Source: Micromonospora phaseoli
GTDB lineage: Bacteria; Actinomycetota; Actinomycetes; Mycobacteriales; Micromonosporaceae
Direction: 5' to 3'
Length of the DNA stretch: 64,000 nucleotides
Assembly: GCF_900109115.1 (NCBI RefSeq)
Contig: NZ_FNYV01000014.1
Location: forward strand, 1 to 64,000
Position 1 is the stretch's first letter. Each line of letters opens with the position of its first letter. The notes under the pieces were generated by a model. That model was not told the DNA's origin, ran no database searches, and was given only the letters and a program-made list of their open reading frames with translations. Shown here in pieces: positions 39,113 through 49,587 of this stretch. The translations under genes and the position numbers were made by a program.

Positions 39113-41578
39113 ATGCGGGCGGACCACTCCACATCCGGCAGTGCCGGCAGCCCTTGGGCGATCGTCGCGGCGGTGCTGGTCGGCTGCTGGGCAGTCGCGG
39201 TCGCGGTCGGGTCACAGACCGGCGGTTGGGCGGTCGACCAGGTGCTCCTGATCGGCGGCCTGGGCCGGCTGGTACCGCTCTGGCCGGTGATCTGCCTGCT
39301 CACCGTGCTGCTGGTCGGCACCGCGACCCTGCCGCTGGCCCTGATTCCCCGCTCGGCGACGGTCCGGGTCGCCGCCCGACGGTGGCTGGCCGGTGCGCTC
39401 GCGCTCGGCGCGCTCGGGCTGCTGCGCACGATCCCTGCGGTGCACCACGAGGCGTACCTCGCCGCGCTGGCCGCCACGGCCATGCTGCTCGCGGTGGTGA
39501 CAGACCGGCTGCCGCGCCGCGCTCTCGATCCCGGCCGGCCCGTCGCAGGCCAGGAGGAACACGCGGAGGCTCCGCAGGAGCGCCGCGGCGTCCCGGACGA
39601 ACGCGCCGCACGGCCCCGCGTACGTCCGTCGGTGGCCACCCTGCTCGGCGTGGCCGCGGGGCTTGCCCTGCTGCTGCCCTGGGTCTGGTTGGGCGCGCTC
39701 GGCGGGCTGCTGGAGACCGTCCTCGCCGGACTGGCCGCGGCGGCCGTCGGCGCGCTGGCCACGGCTCTGCTGGACGCCCGGTTCTGGGGCCGCTTCGAGG
39801 CCGGTGAACCGCCCCGGCCGGCCCGACTGGTGCTGGTGGGCGGCCTCGTCGCCGGGGTGGCGCTGCTGCTGGTGGGTGCCGGGGTCGGCCATTCCGGTGC
39901 CCAGTTGCCGCTGCTGTTTGCGCTACCGCCGGCCGGCTTCACGCTGGCCGCGCTGCATTCGCTGAGTCGCCGCACCGGTGGGACCATTGGCCGTGCGCCG
40001 ACCGCCTCGCTGGTCGGGCTCGGGGTGTTCGGTCCGCTGGCCTTCACCGACCCTGAGGAGATCAGTCTGCTGCTGGTCGGCGCGCGGGACGTGCCGTTCT
40101 GGGTGGCGGTAGCCACCGGCGCCGGGCTCGCCGTCGGGGTCGTGCTGGCGGTCGCGTACGGCCTGCTGCTGGCCCGGCCGTCGGCCCGCCCGCCCCGCCG
40201 GACGGTCGCCGCGGCGACCGCGGTGGTGGTGCTGATCACGGTCGGGCTGGTCGGTGGCACCGTCGGCCAGCCGGGTCTGCACGGGGAGCGGCTCTTCGTG
40301 GTGCTGCGGGAACAGGCCGATCTGACCGGCCTGACCGGCGGGCCGGGCAAGGCCGGTCGAGACGCCCGCGCCACCGAGGTCTACCGGCGGCTGGTCGACA
40401 CCGCCGAGCGCACCCAGGCCGACCTGCGGCGCGAACTACGCCGGCTGCGGCTGGAGCACACCGCCTACTACCTGGTCAACGCGGTCGAGGTGGATGGCGG
40501 ACCGGCGGTGCGGGCCTGGTTGACCGGCCGGCCCGAGGTGGCCCGGGTGCTGGTCAGCCAGCGGCTGCGCCCATTGCCGGCACCCGCCGACGACGCCGGT
40601 GGCAGCGCTGTCGCCCCGACCGGTCCGCCGTGGAACATCGCGATGATCGGTGCTGACCGGGTCTGGTCCTCTCTCGGGGTCACCGGCGCCGGCGTGACGG
40701 TGGGCAGCTCCGACTCCGGCGTCGACGGGCGGCATCCGACCCTGGCCGAGGGCTTCCGGGGTGGCGACGATTCGTGGTTCGACCCCTGGAACGGCACCCG
40801 TACGCCGACGGACCGTAGCGGGCACGGCACCCACACCGCGGGCAGCGCGGTCGGGCGGGACGGCATCGGCGTGGCGCCCGGGGCGCAGTGGGTGGGCTGC
40901 GTCAACCTCGACCGTAATCTCGGCAACCCGGCGCACTACCTCGACTGCCTCCAGTTCATGCTGGCCCCCTTCCCGCCCGGAGGGGACCCGTTCACCCAGG
41001 GGCGGCCGGCCCGGGCACCGGAGATCCTGACCAACTCGTGGGGCTGCCCGCCGATCGAAGGGTGCGATCCACGGACGCTGCGGCCGGCCACGGAAGCGCT
41101 GGAGGCGGCCGGGATCCTCGTCGTCGCCGCGGCCGGCAACACCGGGCCGTTCTGCGGCTCGGTGCAGGACCCACCCGCGCCGTACCCGGACGTGCTGACC
41201 GTCGGCGCGGTGGACGACCAGCGCCGGGTCACCGCCTTCTCCTCCCGTGGCCCGGCCGCTGCCGGGGTGGCCAAGCCGGATCTGACGGCACCGGGGGCGG
41301 ACATCCTCTCCGCGATGCCCGGCGGCGGGTACGCCGTACTCGACGGCACGTCCATGGCGACTCCGCAGGTGGCGGGTGTGGTGGCGTTGATGTGGTCGGC
41401 CGACCCGGGCCTCGTCGGTGACCTGGATCGGACCCGGCGGATCCTGCGCGAGACGGCCACCGCGGTCGAGGCCGACCCACGCTCCCGCGACCGGGCCGAC
41501 GACTGTGGCGGCGTCGCGAACGTCGCCGGTGCTGGCCTGGTCGACGCGTACGCCGCTGTCTCAGCCGTCCGCCGCTGA
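39113..41578 (+). CDS. membrane-embedded S8 subtilase with polytopic N-terminal region
   Basis: 821 residues. Residues 1-400 hold about ten hydrophobic helices ('WAIVAAVLVGCWAVAVAVG', 'LLGVAAGLALLLPWVWLGAL', 'LVLVGGLVAGVALLLVGAGV' and others). They are followed by a propeptide-like segment ('AERTQADLRRELRRLRLEHT', 'LTGRPEVARVL') and a subtilisin domain with Asp534 ('SSDSGVDGRH'), His571 ('RSGHGTHTAGSA') and Ser747 ('DGTSMATPQVAGV'). The propeptide resembles that of the secreted subtilase at 10211, but here it sits after the membrane region. The catalytic domain should face outward. The ATG at 39113 has TAGGGT (39101-39106) 6 nt upstream, which favours it over the GTG at 39107. Confidence 0.88.
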   Translation: MRADHSTSGSAGSPWAIVAAVLVGCWAVAVAVGSQTGGWAVDQVLLIGGLGRLVPLWPVICLLTVLLVGTATLPLALIPRSATVRVAARRWLAGALALGALGLLRTIPAVHHEAYLAALAATAMLLAVVTDRLPRRALDPGRPVAGQEEHAEAPQERRGVPDERAARPRVRPSVATLLGVAAGLALLLPWVWLGALGGLLETVLAGLAAAAVGALATALLDARFWGRFEAGEPPRPARLVLVGGLVAGVALLLVGAGVGHSGAQLPLLFALPPAGFTLAALHSLSRRTGGTIGRAPTASLVGLGVFGPLAFTDPEEISLLLVGARDVPFWVAVATGAGLAVGVVLAVAYGLLLARPSARPPRRTVAAATAVVVLITVGLVGGTVGQPGLHGERLFVVLREQADLTGLTGGPGKAGRDARATEVYRRLVDTAERTQADLRRELRRLRLEHTAYYLVNAVEVDGGPAVRAWLTGRPEVARVLVSQRLRPLPAPADDAGGSAVAPTGPPWNIAMIGADRVWSSLGVTGAGVTVGSSDSGVDGRHPTLAEGFRGGDDSWFDPWNGTRTPTDRSGHGTHTAGSAVGRDGIGVAPGAQWVGCVNLDRNLGNPAHYLDCLQFMLAPFPPGGDPFTQGRPARAPEILTNSWGCPPIEGCDPRTLRPATEALEAAGILVVAAAGNTGPFCGSVQDPPAPYPDVLTVGAVDDQRRVTAFSSRGPAAAGVAKPDLTAPGADILSAMPGGGYAVLDGTSMATPQVAGVVALMWSADPGLVGDLDRTRRILRETATAVEADPRSRDRADDCGGVANVAGAGLVDAYAAVSAVRR

Positions 41579-41640
41579 CCTTCGGCCGGACGGGCACCGG
41601 CACTGACATCGGCATCGGATGTGATCTAGGGTCGGCAGCC

Positions 41641-42576
41641 ATGGATGCCGCGTTCGACATCGTCGAGTTGACCATCGAGCAGACGCCCGAGGTGGTGGCG
41701 CTCTGCCAGCGGGCGCTCGATCTACCCGAGGATGCGGCCGAGGCCGGGTCGCTGGTGGCGACGCTCTGGTCCCGGGCCGCCGCCGCGCGGCCGGTACGGG
41801 TCTTCGGCGCGTACCGGGAGGGGACGCTGGTCGGCGTGCTGATCAGCTCGATCTCCGCCGATGACGGCCGGGTCGGGCACGTGGATCTGCTGGCCGTGCA
41901 GCCCGGGCAGCGACGTCGGGGGGTCGGGCGGGCCCTGCTCGGGCGAGCCGAGCGGGCGCTCGCCGATCTCGGCGCGGCCGAGGTGCTGCTCGCCGGCAAC
42001 CCGCCGCACTACGCCTGGCCGGGCATTGACGTGCGCTACACCCCGGCGATCTGCCTCGGGCTCGCTCTCGGGTACCGGCAGGACCGGACCGCCTGGAACA
42101 TGACCGCCGACCTGTCGTACGACGGGTCGCCGGCGCTGCGGTCGACGGAGGCCGCCGAGTCCCGGCTGGCGGGGCAGGGAGTGACCGTACGCCGGGCGGA
42201 GTCGGCCGACCTGCCGGCGCTCGCCGCATTCGCCCGCAGCACGTTCGGCGGCTCGTGGGACGCCGAGTTGGCCGGCTCGCTCGACCGTCCGGAGGCCGGC
42301 TGCCACCTGGCCGAGCGCGACGGTGAGCTGCTCGGTTTCGCCGCCTACGGGTCGTCCCGGCCGAGTTGGTTCGGGCCGATGGGCACCGCGCCGGCCGCCG
42401 AGGGCTCCGGCATCGGCGGCGTGCTGCTGCGGCGCTGCCTACGTGACCAGCGGACCGCCGGCCTCGAGTCCGCCCAGATCGGTTGGGTCGGGCCGGTCCC
42501 GTTCTACTCAGGCAGCGCGGGCGCCCGGATCGAACGGGTCTTCTTCCTGTATCGCAGGACGCTCGACACCGCGTGA
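41641..42576 (+). CDS. tandem GNAT acetyltransferase
   Basis: A 311-residue protein with two GNAT-like halves. The first has the acetyl-CoA loop 'LLAVQPGQRRRGVGRALL' near residue 85 and ends in 'ALGYRQDRTAWNMTADL'. The second starts 'GVTVRRAESADLPALAAF' and has a degenerate loop 'AEGSGIGGVLLRRCLRD'. The second half is thus probably structural or weakly active. Substrate unknown. TAGGGT (41627-41632) is 8 nt before the ATG at 41641, so leaderless. It converges on groEL, with a strong shared hairpin between them. Confidence 0.82.
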   Translation: MDAAFDIVELTIEQTPEVVALCQRALDLPEDAAEAGSLVATLWSRAAAARPVRVFGAYREGTLVGVLISSISADDGRVGHVDLLAVQPGQRRRGVGRALLGRAERALADLGAAEVLLAGNPPHYAWPGIDVRYTPAICLGLALGYRQDRTAWNMTADLSYDGSPALRSTEAAESRLAGQGVTVRRAESADLPALAAFARSTFGGSWDAELAGSLDRPEAGCHLAERDGELLGFAAYGSSRPSWFGPMGTAPAAEGSGIGGVLLRRCLRDQRTAGLESAQIGWVGPVPFYSGSAGARIERVFFLYRRTLDTA

Positions 42577-42649
42577 ACGACAGGGGGCGGTCATCATCGA
42601 CGCCCCTGCCGCGCGGAGCCGACGAAGCAGGCGCCCGCTGCCGAGATAG

Positions 42650-42689
42650 CGAAAGTGGGCGGACCGCTGACGCGGTCCGCCCACTTTCG
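42650..42689. terminator. strong bidirectional terminator of groEL and the GNAT gene
   Basis: A perfect 18-bp stem (42650-42667 with 42672-42689) and a 4-nt loop TGAC lie between the convergent GNAT and groEL genes, 15 bases past the groEL stop. One arm starts CGAAAGTGGGCGGACCGC. It is the strongest simple hairpin in the window. Confidence 0.85.
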
Positions 42690-42704
42690 GCGTTGGAGCT
42701 GGAC

Positions 42705-44327
<1,623 letters not shown>

Positions 44328-44526
44328 ACGGCGTTGTCCTCCTGGACACTCACGGGCCACCCGAGTGTGTGCCCCGGATGGGCCGTCTGGTGTACGCACC
44401 TTGGGACGTCGCCACCTGGCGACGGCGACGTCTCCTCGGCCGGGCCGGATAGCCCGCGACGACTGACCGCGTGCCCCACCCGTGGTTATGTCACGAGTGC
44501 GACCGCAGCCCCACCGTCCCGACCAA

Positions 44527-44553
44527 CTGGCACTCACGCCATGCGAGTGCCAA
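44527..44553. promoter_or_regulatory. CIRCE operator 1 (HrcA site)
   Basis: CTGGCACTC, a 9-nt spacer and GAGTGCCAA form the CIRCE inverted repeat (consensus TTAGCACTC-N9-GAGTGCTAA). It lies at or just downstream of the predicted groEL transcription start, where bound HrcA would block initiation. Confidence 0.85.
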
Positions 44554-44558
44554 TGACT

Positions 44559-44587
44559 TGTTTAGCACTCTCCCCTGCCGAGTGCAA
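44559..44587 (-). promoter_or_regulatory. groEL promoter
   Basis: On the minus strand TTGCAC (44587-44582) and TAAACA (44564-44559) are separated by 17 bp, a standard vegetative promoter. It is almost fully covered by CIRCE operator 2, and its start site would fall at CIRCE operator 1. The 5' leader would be about 225 nt. Confidence 0.6.
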
Positions 44588-44588
44588 G
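44562..44588. promoter_or_regulatory. CIRCE operator 2 (HrcA site)
   Basis: TTAGCACTC, a 9-nt spacer and GAGTGCAAG. The left arm matches the CIRCE consensus fully, the right arm at seven of nine positions. It coincides with the -35 and -10 region of groEL. Confidence 0.8.
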
Positions 44589-44602
44589 CACGATCGCCCG
44601 GG

Positions 44603-45631
44603 TCAGCCGAGTTCGGCGGCTAGTTGCCCGGCGTTCACCGGGCCCTCGTGGGCGCGCTGCTCGGCGTACGTGACGACGAGTCCGACCAGTTGGGCGAGGT
44701 GCGCGGGCAACGCCAACAGCGCAGCCACCGAGATCGTCAGGACGACACCCACCGCCGTACCGGCCGAGGTCAGCGGGGTGCTGCCGAAGGGCATGATCGC
44801 CACCGACTCGATCACGCCCGCGACCAGCGAGACACCGATCGCCGCCGCGGCCACCAGCGCCACCCGGCCGAGCAGCAGCCCCAGCCGAGCGCGGAGCATC
44901 CGGTGCGAGCGACCGATCGGGTCCTGCCGCTCGAACAGGTAGACCGGGCCGGCCATGGCGAGCGCGAACCCCGCGTAGATGCCGGGCAGGAAGCAGAGAC
45001 AGAACCCGATCGCGACGATCAACGTGAAGATCAGCATCCAGCCCCAGAGGCCGAGCGCCCGGCGCAGGCCGTAGCGCAGGGCGGCGCCGAAGCTGGCCGG
45101 CTCGCCGACCGCCTGCCGGGCGATCACCCAGGTACCGGCCGCCCAGCCGAGGCACTGCACCAGACCGAAGATCAGGCTTCCGCCCACCACGACGAGCAGC
45201 AGTACGGACAGGTCCGTCCAGAAGGTTGCGGGCAGCGTGGAGTCGCTGGCGATCTCGGCGTCCCAGCGGGCCGACGGGTCCACGGCCAGCGTCAGCACCG
45301 ACAGCATCGCCAGCGGCAGCACCTGGGTGAGGACGAGAATCGGCAGCAGCAGTCGCCAGCTCCGGCTGGCCGCGCCCACGCAGCGCGCGAACCAGCCACC
45401 GAGCCCCGTTCCGGGCGGCGTGACCAGCGGGTCGGCCGGATTCAGCCCGTACCCGGCCGGCTGATACCAGCCGTACGGCGGCTGGCCGGGATACAGCACC
45501 TGACCGGGGTACGGCGCCTGACCGGGGTACGGCGCCTGACCGGGGTACGGCGCCTGACCCGGATGCGGCGCCGGATGCGGTGGCTGGTCGGGATGCGGTG
45601 GCTGGTCGGGATATGGCGGCTGGTCGGACAT
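44603..45631 (-). CDS. polytopic membrane protein with PGQAPY-rich N-terminus
   Basis: 342 residues. Residues 1-50 consist of proline repeats (DQPPHP, PGQAPY four to five times), coded by tandem DNA repeats at about 45480-45620. Then come about six hydrophobic helices, from 'WRLLLPILVLTQVLPLAMLS' to 'TAVGVVLTISVAALLALPAH'. The conserved-looking loop 'GPVYLFERQDPIGRSHRMLR' resembles the membrane domain of glycerophosphodiesterase- or DUF975-like proteins, but I cannot assign a family. The ATG at 45631 has GAGGAGAG upstream, and the gene follows the cold-shock gene on the same strand by 127 bases. Confidence 0.72.
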   Translation of the reverse strand: MSDQPPYPDQPPHPDQPPHPAPHPGQAPYPGQAPYPGQAPYPGQVLYPGQPPYGWYQPAGYGLNPADPLVTPPGTGLGGWFARCVGAASRSWRLLLPILVLTQVLPLAMLSVLTLAVDPSARWDAEIASDSTLPATFWTDLSVLLLVVVGGSLIFGLVQCLGWAAGTWVIARQAVGEPASFGAALRYGLRRALGLWGWMLIFTLIVAIGFCLCFLPGIYAGFALAMAGPVYLFERQDPIGRSHRMLRARLGLLLGRVALVAAAAIGVSLVAGVIESVAIMPFGSTPLTSAGTAVGVVLTISVAALLALPAHLAQLVGLVVTYAEQRAHEGPVNAGQLAAELG

Positions 45632-45758
45632 GAACTCTCCTCAGCGAGGGCTGGGCCAGTTCACGATCTTCCCTTGCGCGACAAGCGCACCGCAGCCCCC
45701 TCCGGCCACGATCACGTCACCCTGGCCGACGACCGGACGGCGGGGTGGGTGGACGCGC

Positions 45759-45962
45759 TCAGGCGAGGAGACGTACCTGCTCGGCCTGCGGACCCTTCTG
45801 ACCCTGGGCGATCTCGAACTCCACCCGCTGACCGTCGTCCAGCGCCTTGTAGCCGTCCATCTCGATCGCGGAGAAGTGGACGAAGACGTCCTGCCCGCCG
45901 TCGACGGCAATGAAGCCGTAGCCCTTTTCGGCGTTGAACCACTTCACGGTGCCCTGTGCCAC
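45759..45962 (-). CDS. cspA: cold-shock protein, CspA family
   Basis: A 67-residue single cold-shock domain that binds single-stranded RNA and DNA as a chaperone. RNP1 is 'KGYGFIAV' and RNP2 'DVFVHFSAI'; 'GTVKWFNAEKGYGF' is the standard start, and the end 'GQKGPQAEQVRLL' is typical. The GTG at 45962 has GAGGAC 6 nt upstream. The promoter is not obvious; the 213-bp gap to the divergent GNAT gene leaves room for the long 5' leader usual for csp genes. Its nearness to groEL resembles Streptomyces gene order as I remember it. Confidence 0.95.
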   Translation of the reverse strand: MAQGTVKWFNAEKGYGFIAVDGGQDVFVHFSAIEMDGYKALDDGQRVEFEIAQGQKGPQAEQVRLLA

Positions 45963-46175
45963 GGTGTTGTCCTCACTCTGCGCGGCGTTCCACTACCTCG
46001 GGTCGAGGGCGCGCCGACGACCCGAAAACCACCGGTTTCGCCAGATCGGCGACGACCACTGAAACGGGTGACCGAAATCGCACGGTACACGAGGAGTGAC
46101 GGCCGCGCACGACCACAAATCGGGCACATTGCGACTGCTTCGCATCGTCGCACGTCATTGTGATAGGGATGCGGC

Positions 46176-46718
46176 ATGACGAGCGTCATCGACGGCACCG
46201 ACGTGCGGCGGGCCGACATCCGCCGGGTCGGGCTGGCGGATGCCGCCCGGATGCGCGCGCTGCGCCTGGAGATGCTCGCCGACGCGCCGCTGGCCTTCCT
46301 GGAGACGATCGCCGAGGCGGCAGCCCGCCCACACGCCGAGTACGCCGCGCGGATCGCCCAGGTCTCGACCGGCACCGAAAACGCGCAGTTCGTGGCGGAC
46401 CCGGGCGGCCGGCTGGTCGGGCACGCCGGCGGGATCACCCACCCGGCGGAGCCGGCGGTAACGGTGCTCTACGCGGTCTACATCACCCCGCCCTGGCGGG
46501 GCACCGGCCTGCTCGCGGAGTTGGTGGATGCGGTCAGCGCCTGGTCGCGGGCCTGCGGGCGGCACGAGCTGATGCTGGAGGTGGTGGTGGGCAACGACCG
46601 CGCCTACCGGGCCTACCAGCGGTTGGGATTCGTCGACACCGGTGTCCGCGTGCCGCACCCGCACATCCCCGCCCTCCGCGAGCTCCAGATGCGCCGCCCC
46701 GCCTCCGCGCCGATCTAG
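46176..46718 (+). CDS. GNAT family N-acetyltransferase
   Basis: A 180-residue acetyltransferase of the single-GNAT type: 'IRRVGLADAARMRALRLEML', 'AVTVLYAVYITPPWRGTGLL' with the pyrophosphate-binding loop (here R-G-T-G-L), and 'LMLEVVVGNDRAYRAYQRLG' with the C-terminal strand. The family includes ribosomal protein and antibiotic acetyltransferases; the substrate is unknown. The last residues and the TAG stop ('RPASAPI') lie inside the left arm of the palindromic repeat at 46705-46774. The -10 is TAGGGA, 6 nt before the ATG, weaker than elsewhere. Divergent from cspA. Confidence 0.85.
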   Translation: MTSVIDGTDVRRADIRRVGLADAARMRALRLEMLADAPLAFLETIAEAAARPHAEYAARIAQVSTGTENAQFVADPGGRLVGHAGGITHPAEPAVTVLYAVYITPPWRGTGLLAELVDAVSAWSRACGRHELMLEVVVGNDRAYRAYQRLGFVDTGVRVPHPHIPALRELQMRRPASAPI

Positions 46719-46774
46719 GGATTTTGGTCGTCGCCGGAGATCGACTGACGACATTTGTCCCTAGATCGGCGCGG
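46705..46774. repeat. palindromic intergenic element, copy 2 (inverted relative to copy 1)
   Basis: Arms CCGCGCCGATCTAGGG (46705-46720) and its complement (46759-46774) are identical to the inner arms at 371-386 and 425-440. The 38-nt loop matches copy 1 only after reverse-complementing (30 of 38 identical), so the two elements are inverted relative to each other. The loop retains GTCGT and ACGAC half-stems. The left arm supplies the last codons and the TAG stop of the GNAT gene. The element ends 15 bases before the stop codon of the convergent paaN gene. Confidence 0.88.
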
Positions 46775-46789
46775 CAGAGCGGATACCAC

Positions 46790-48463
46790 TTACCCGTGCC
46801 GGCGGGTCTGCACGATGCGGAACCGGTTGGCGACGAAGGCGCCGTCGGTCAGTGCCGCGTTCGCCGCCGCGTTGGCCCCGCTGCCGTGGAAGTCGGAGAA
46901 GGCCGCCGACTGGTTCACGAAGACGCCGCCGGTGAGGTTGCCCGACAGGTGCACACCGACCTCGATCGCGGCGTTCTCGGTGGCGTCCAGCACGGCGGAG
47001 TCGGTGGAGTAGACCGCGGCCGTCAACGCGCCCTTCTCCCCCACCGTCGAGCGGAGGATCTCCAGGCTGTGCGCGGTGGAGTCGGTGGCGATGGCGAAGG
47101 AGATCGGCCCGAACCACTCCTGCGAGTAGGTCGCGGTGTCGCTGGCGTCCAGCTTGACGACGGTCGGCGTACGCACGACCGCACCCGGGAAGGACGGGTG
47201 CTCGACGGTACGGGACTCCAGCACCGGGTCGCCGACCTTGGTGACCTCGGCCAGGCGCTCCAGCACGCCGTCGTTGACGATCGCGCCGGTCAGCTCGACG
47301 CCCCGGGCCGGGTCGGCGGTGAGCTTGTCGACTGCGGCGGCGATCCCGGCGGCCACCTCGTCGAAGCTCTTGCGCCCCTGGTCGGTGTCGATCCCGTCGC
47401 GGGGGATGAGGATGTTCTGCGAGGTGGTGCACATCTGGCCGCTGTAGAGCGTCAGCGTGAAGCCCAGGTTGCGGCACATGCCGGTGAAGTCGTCGGTGGA
47501 GTCGATCACCACCGTGTTGAGCCCGGCCTTCTCGGTGTAGACGGTCGCCTGCCGGGCGTTGGCCTCCAGCCAGTCGCCGTACTCGGTGGAGCCGGTGAAG
47601 TCGACGATCCGCACGGCCGGGTGCAGGGCGAGGGTCGAGGCCAGCTTCTCGCCGGGGGCCTCGGGGGCGAGCAGCACCAGGTTCGGGTCGAAGCCGGCCT
47701 CGGTGAGCACCTCGCGGGCGTAACGCACCGTGACGGCCAGCGGCAGCACGGCGCGCGGGTGCGGCTTTACCACCACCGGGTTGCCGGTGACGAGTGAGGC
47801 GAACAGGCCCGGGTACGAGTTCCAGGTCGGGAAGGTGTTACACCCGATGACCAGGGCGACGCCCCGGGGCACCACGTGGAAGGTCTTGGTCATCCGCAGT
47901 GGGTCGCCCTTGCCGGCGGGCTTCTCCCAGCCGGCGGTGCCCGGGTGCCGGGTCATCTCCGCGTACGCGTAGGCGAGCGCCTCCAGGGCCCGGTCGAGCG
48001 CGTGCGCTCCGCCGGCCTGGAAGGCCATCACGAACGCCTGGCCGCTGGTGAACTGCACCGCGTTGGCCAGCTCGAAGATGTTCTTGTGCAGCCGGTCGAG
48101 GATCTCCAGGCAGACACCGACCCGGGTCTGCGGGCCGGCGTCGCGCCAGGCGGGCAGCGCGGCGGACGCCGCGGCGACGAGCTGGTCGGCGGTGGCGTGC
48201 GGATAGCTCACATTCAGCTCGACGCCGAACGGGCTGGTCTCGGTGGTGACCCGGTCGCCGTCACCCGGCTGGTCGAGCGGGAAGTTCCCACCCAGGTACG
48301 CCTCGAAGGCGACCTTACCGTCGGCGGCGGCCGTCTCGCCGTACACCCGGGGGCTGGGTGATTCCGGGTAGGCGGACCAGTACCCCCGCTCCGTGATCGC
48401 GGTCAGCGCACGGTTCAGGGTCTCGGCGTGCCTGTCGTGAAGGGGGTGCGGGGTGTCCGTCAT
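46790..48463 (-). CDS. paaN: PaaN-type aldehyde dehydrogenase family protein
   Basis: 557 residues matching the actinobacterial PaaN proteins, annotated in phenylacetic acid degradation, where aldehyde dehydrogenase activity follows ring opening. Blocks: 'TERGYWSAYPESPSPRVYG', 'HVVPRGVALVIGCNTFPTWN', 'GNPVVVKPHPRAVLPLAVTV', 'FTGSTEYGDWLE', and the cysteine region 'LYSGQMCTTSQNILIP' with the expected nucleophile. 'YSQEWFGPISFAI' and 'FHGSGANAAAN' close the C-terminus. No other paa gene is in the window, so the pathway role is unsupported here. The ATG at 48463 has CATGAT 7 nt upstream, a plausible leaderless -10. Confidence 0.88.
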   Translation of the reverse strand: MTDTPHPLHDRHAETLNRALTAITERGYWSAYPESPSPRVYGETAAADGKVAFEAYLGGNFPLDQPGDGDRVTTETSPFGVELNVSYPHATADQLVAAASAALPAWRDAGPQTRVGVCLEILDRLHKNIFELANAVQFTSGQAFVMAFQAGGAHALDRALEALAYAYAEMTRHPGTAGWEKPAGKGDPLRMTKTFHVVPRGVALVIGCNTFPTWNSYPGLFASLVTGNPVVVKPHPRAVLPLAVTVRYAREVLTEAGFDPNLVLLAPEAPGEKLASTLALHPAVRIVDFTGSTEYGDWLEANARQATVYTEKAGLNTVVIDSTDDFTGMCRNLGFTLTLYSGQMCTTSQNILIPRDGIDTDQGRKSFDEVAAGIAAAVDKLTADPARGVELTGAIVNDGVLERLAEVTKVGDPVLESRTVEHPSFPGAVVRTPTVVKLDASDTATYSQEWFGPISFAIATDSTAHSLEILRSTVGEKGALTAAVYSTDSAVLDATENAAIEVGVHLSGNLTGGVFVNQSAAFSDFHGSGANAAANAALTDGAFVANRFRIVQTRRHG

Positions 48464-48515
48464 GCCCGCCATCATGCAACACAAAGCCCTCAGATCAGTA
48501 GGGGCGTGTCACAAC

Positions 48516-49535
48516 TCAGATCGCCAGCTGCCAGTCCGTCCAGGCGTCGACCGGCCGGAAGCCGAGCTGCTCGTTGATAATGATCATGTGATCGTTGACC
48601 GCCGCGTTCCAGGTATCGATCGCGGTCAGCTCTGGTTCGTGCGCCAGGGCGAACCGCAGATTCTCGATCTTGACGAGCAGACCGAGGCGGTGACCTCGGT
48701 GCGGCGGGTCGACGATGGTGATCTCCTGCCAGGCGTGCCAGGGCGTTGACGGCCCCCTGTCGATCATCGTCCAGGCGACCAGCCGGCCGGTCTCCTCGTA
48801 GACCGCGCCCACGTGGTAACGCCGCCGGCCGCGCAACTCCTGGAACCGCTCGATCTCCCGGATCCGCGCCGCGTCCACGTTCTCCGCCTCGATAGCGAGG
48901 TCACCGGTCGGCGCGTCGGTGAGCAGTCGCCCCTCCAACCGGGCCACGTCGGCGACGTACTCCTCGGGGACCGGCCCCCGCCACCGCACCGTCCGGTAGC
49001 CGCCGGCCCGGGAGCGGGCGGCGTCGTGCAGCTCCGCCAGGGCCACGTGGTCGAGCCGGGTGGTGTCCAGCCGGCGACGCACCTCGGCCAGCGCGGCCTG
49101 CCCTCCGGCCGCCGCCGCGAAGGCCGCGCCGGGCGCCTCCCGCGCCGGCCCGCCGGGCAGCGCGCCGACTGTCTCCGCGATCAGCCGGATCCGGCCGTGG
49201 CCGGCAGCCACCTTCCGGGCGTACGCCAGCAGCGCCTGGCCCACCCCGTGCCGCCGATGGGCCGGGTCGACGATCAGCTCCACGGTGGCGTTGCCGGTGT
49301 TCTCCAGCTGCGGCAACCGCATCCGCAGGTACCCGGCCGCCGCGCCGTCCCGGCGGGCCAGCGCGTGGTGGATCACGTTGCCGAACGGCGGATGGGCGGC
49401 GACCAGGCCGAACTCGGCACGGTCGCCCACCGGCACGTCGGGCAGGTCGACGGCCTGCGCCGCCGAGACGATCCGGTACGCCGCGTCGAGCGCGGCCTCG
49501 TCGGCGGGTTCGTAGGGCGTGACGGCGATGGCCAT
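48516..49535 (-). CDS. tandem GNAT acetyltransferase, paralogue A
   Basis: 339 residues with two GNAT halves. The first has 'VELIVDPAHRRHGVGQALLA' (acetyl-CoA loop) near residue 85; the second has 'WQEITIVDPPHRGHRLGLLV' near residue 270. The C-terminus 'NDHMIIINEQLGFRPVDAW' is shared almost exactly with the next gene upstream, which is also 339 residues. The pair looks like a tandem duplication. Substrate unknown. It lies 52 bases downstream of its paralogue and may be co-transcribed. The start is the ATG at 49535. Confidence 0.82.
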   Translation of the reverse strand: MAIAVTPYEPADEAALDAAYRIVSAAQAVDLPDVPVGDRAEFGLVAAHPPFGNVIHHALARRDGAAAGYLRMRLPQLENTGNATVELIVDPAHRRHGVGQALLAYARKVAAGHGRIRLIAETVGALPGGPAREAPGAAFAAAAGGQAALAEVRRRLDTTRLDHVALAELHDAARSRAGGYRTVRWRGPVPEEYVADVARLEGRLLTDAPTGDLAIEAENVDAARIREIERFQELRGRRRYHVGAVYEETGRLVAWTMIDRGPSTPWHAWQEITIVDPPHRGHRLGLLVKIENLRFALAHEPELTAIDTWNAAVNDHMIIINEQLGFRPVDAWTDWQLAI

Positions 49536-49587
49536 GGGCGCGAGGATGCCCGCCGAACGGCGGCCGCCGCCATCGGTTTCTCACCCG

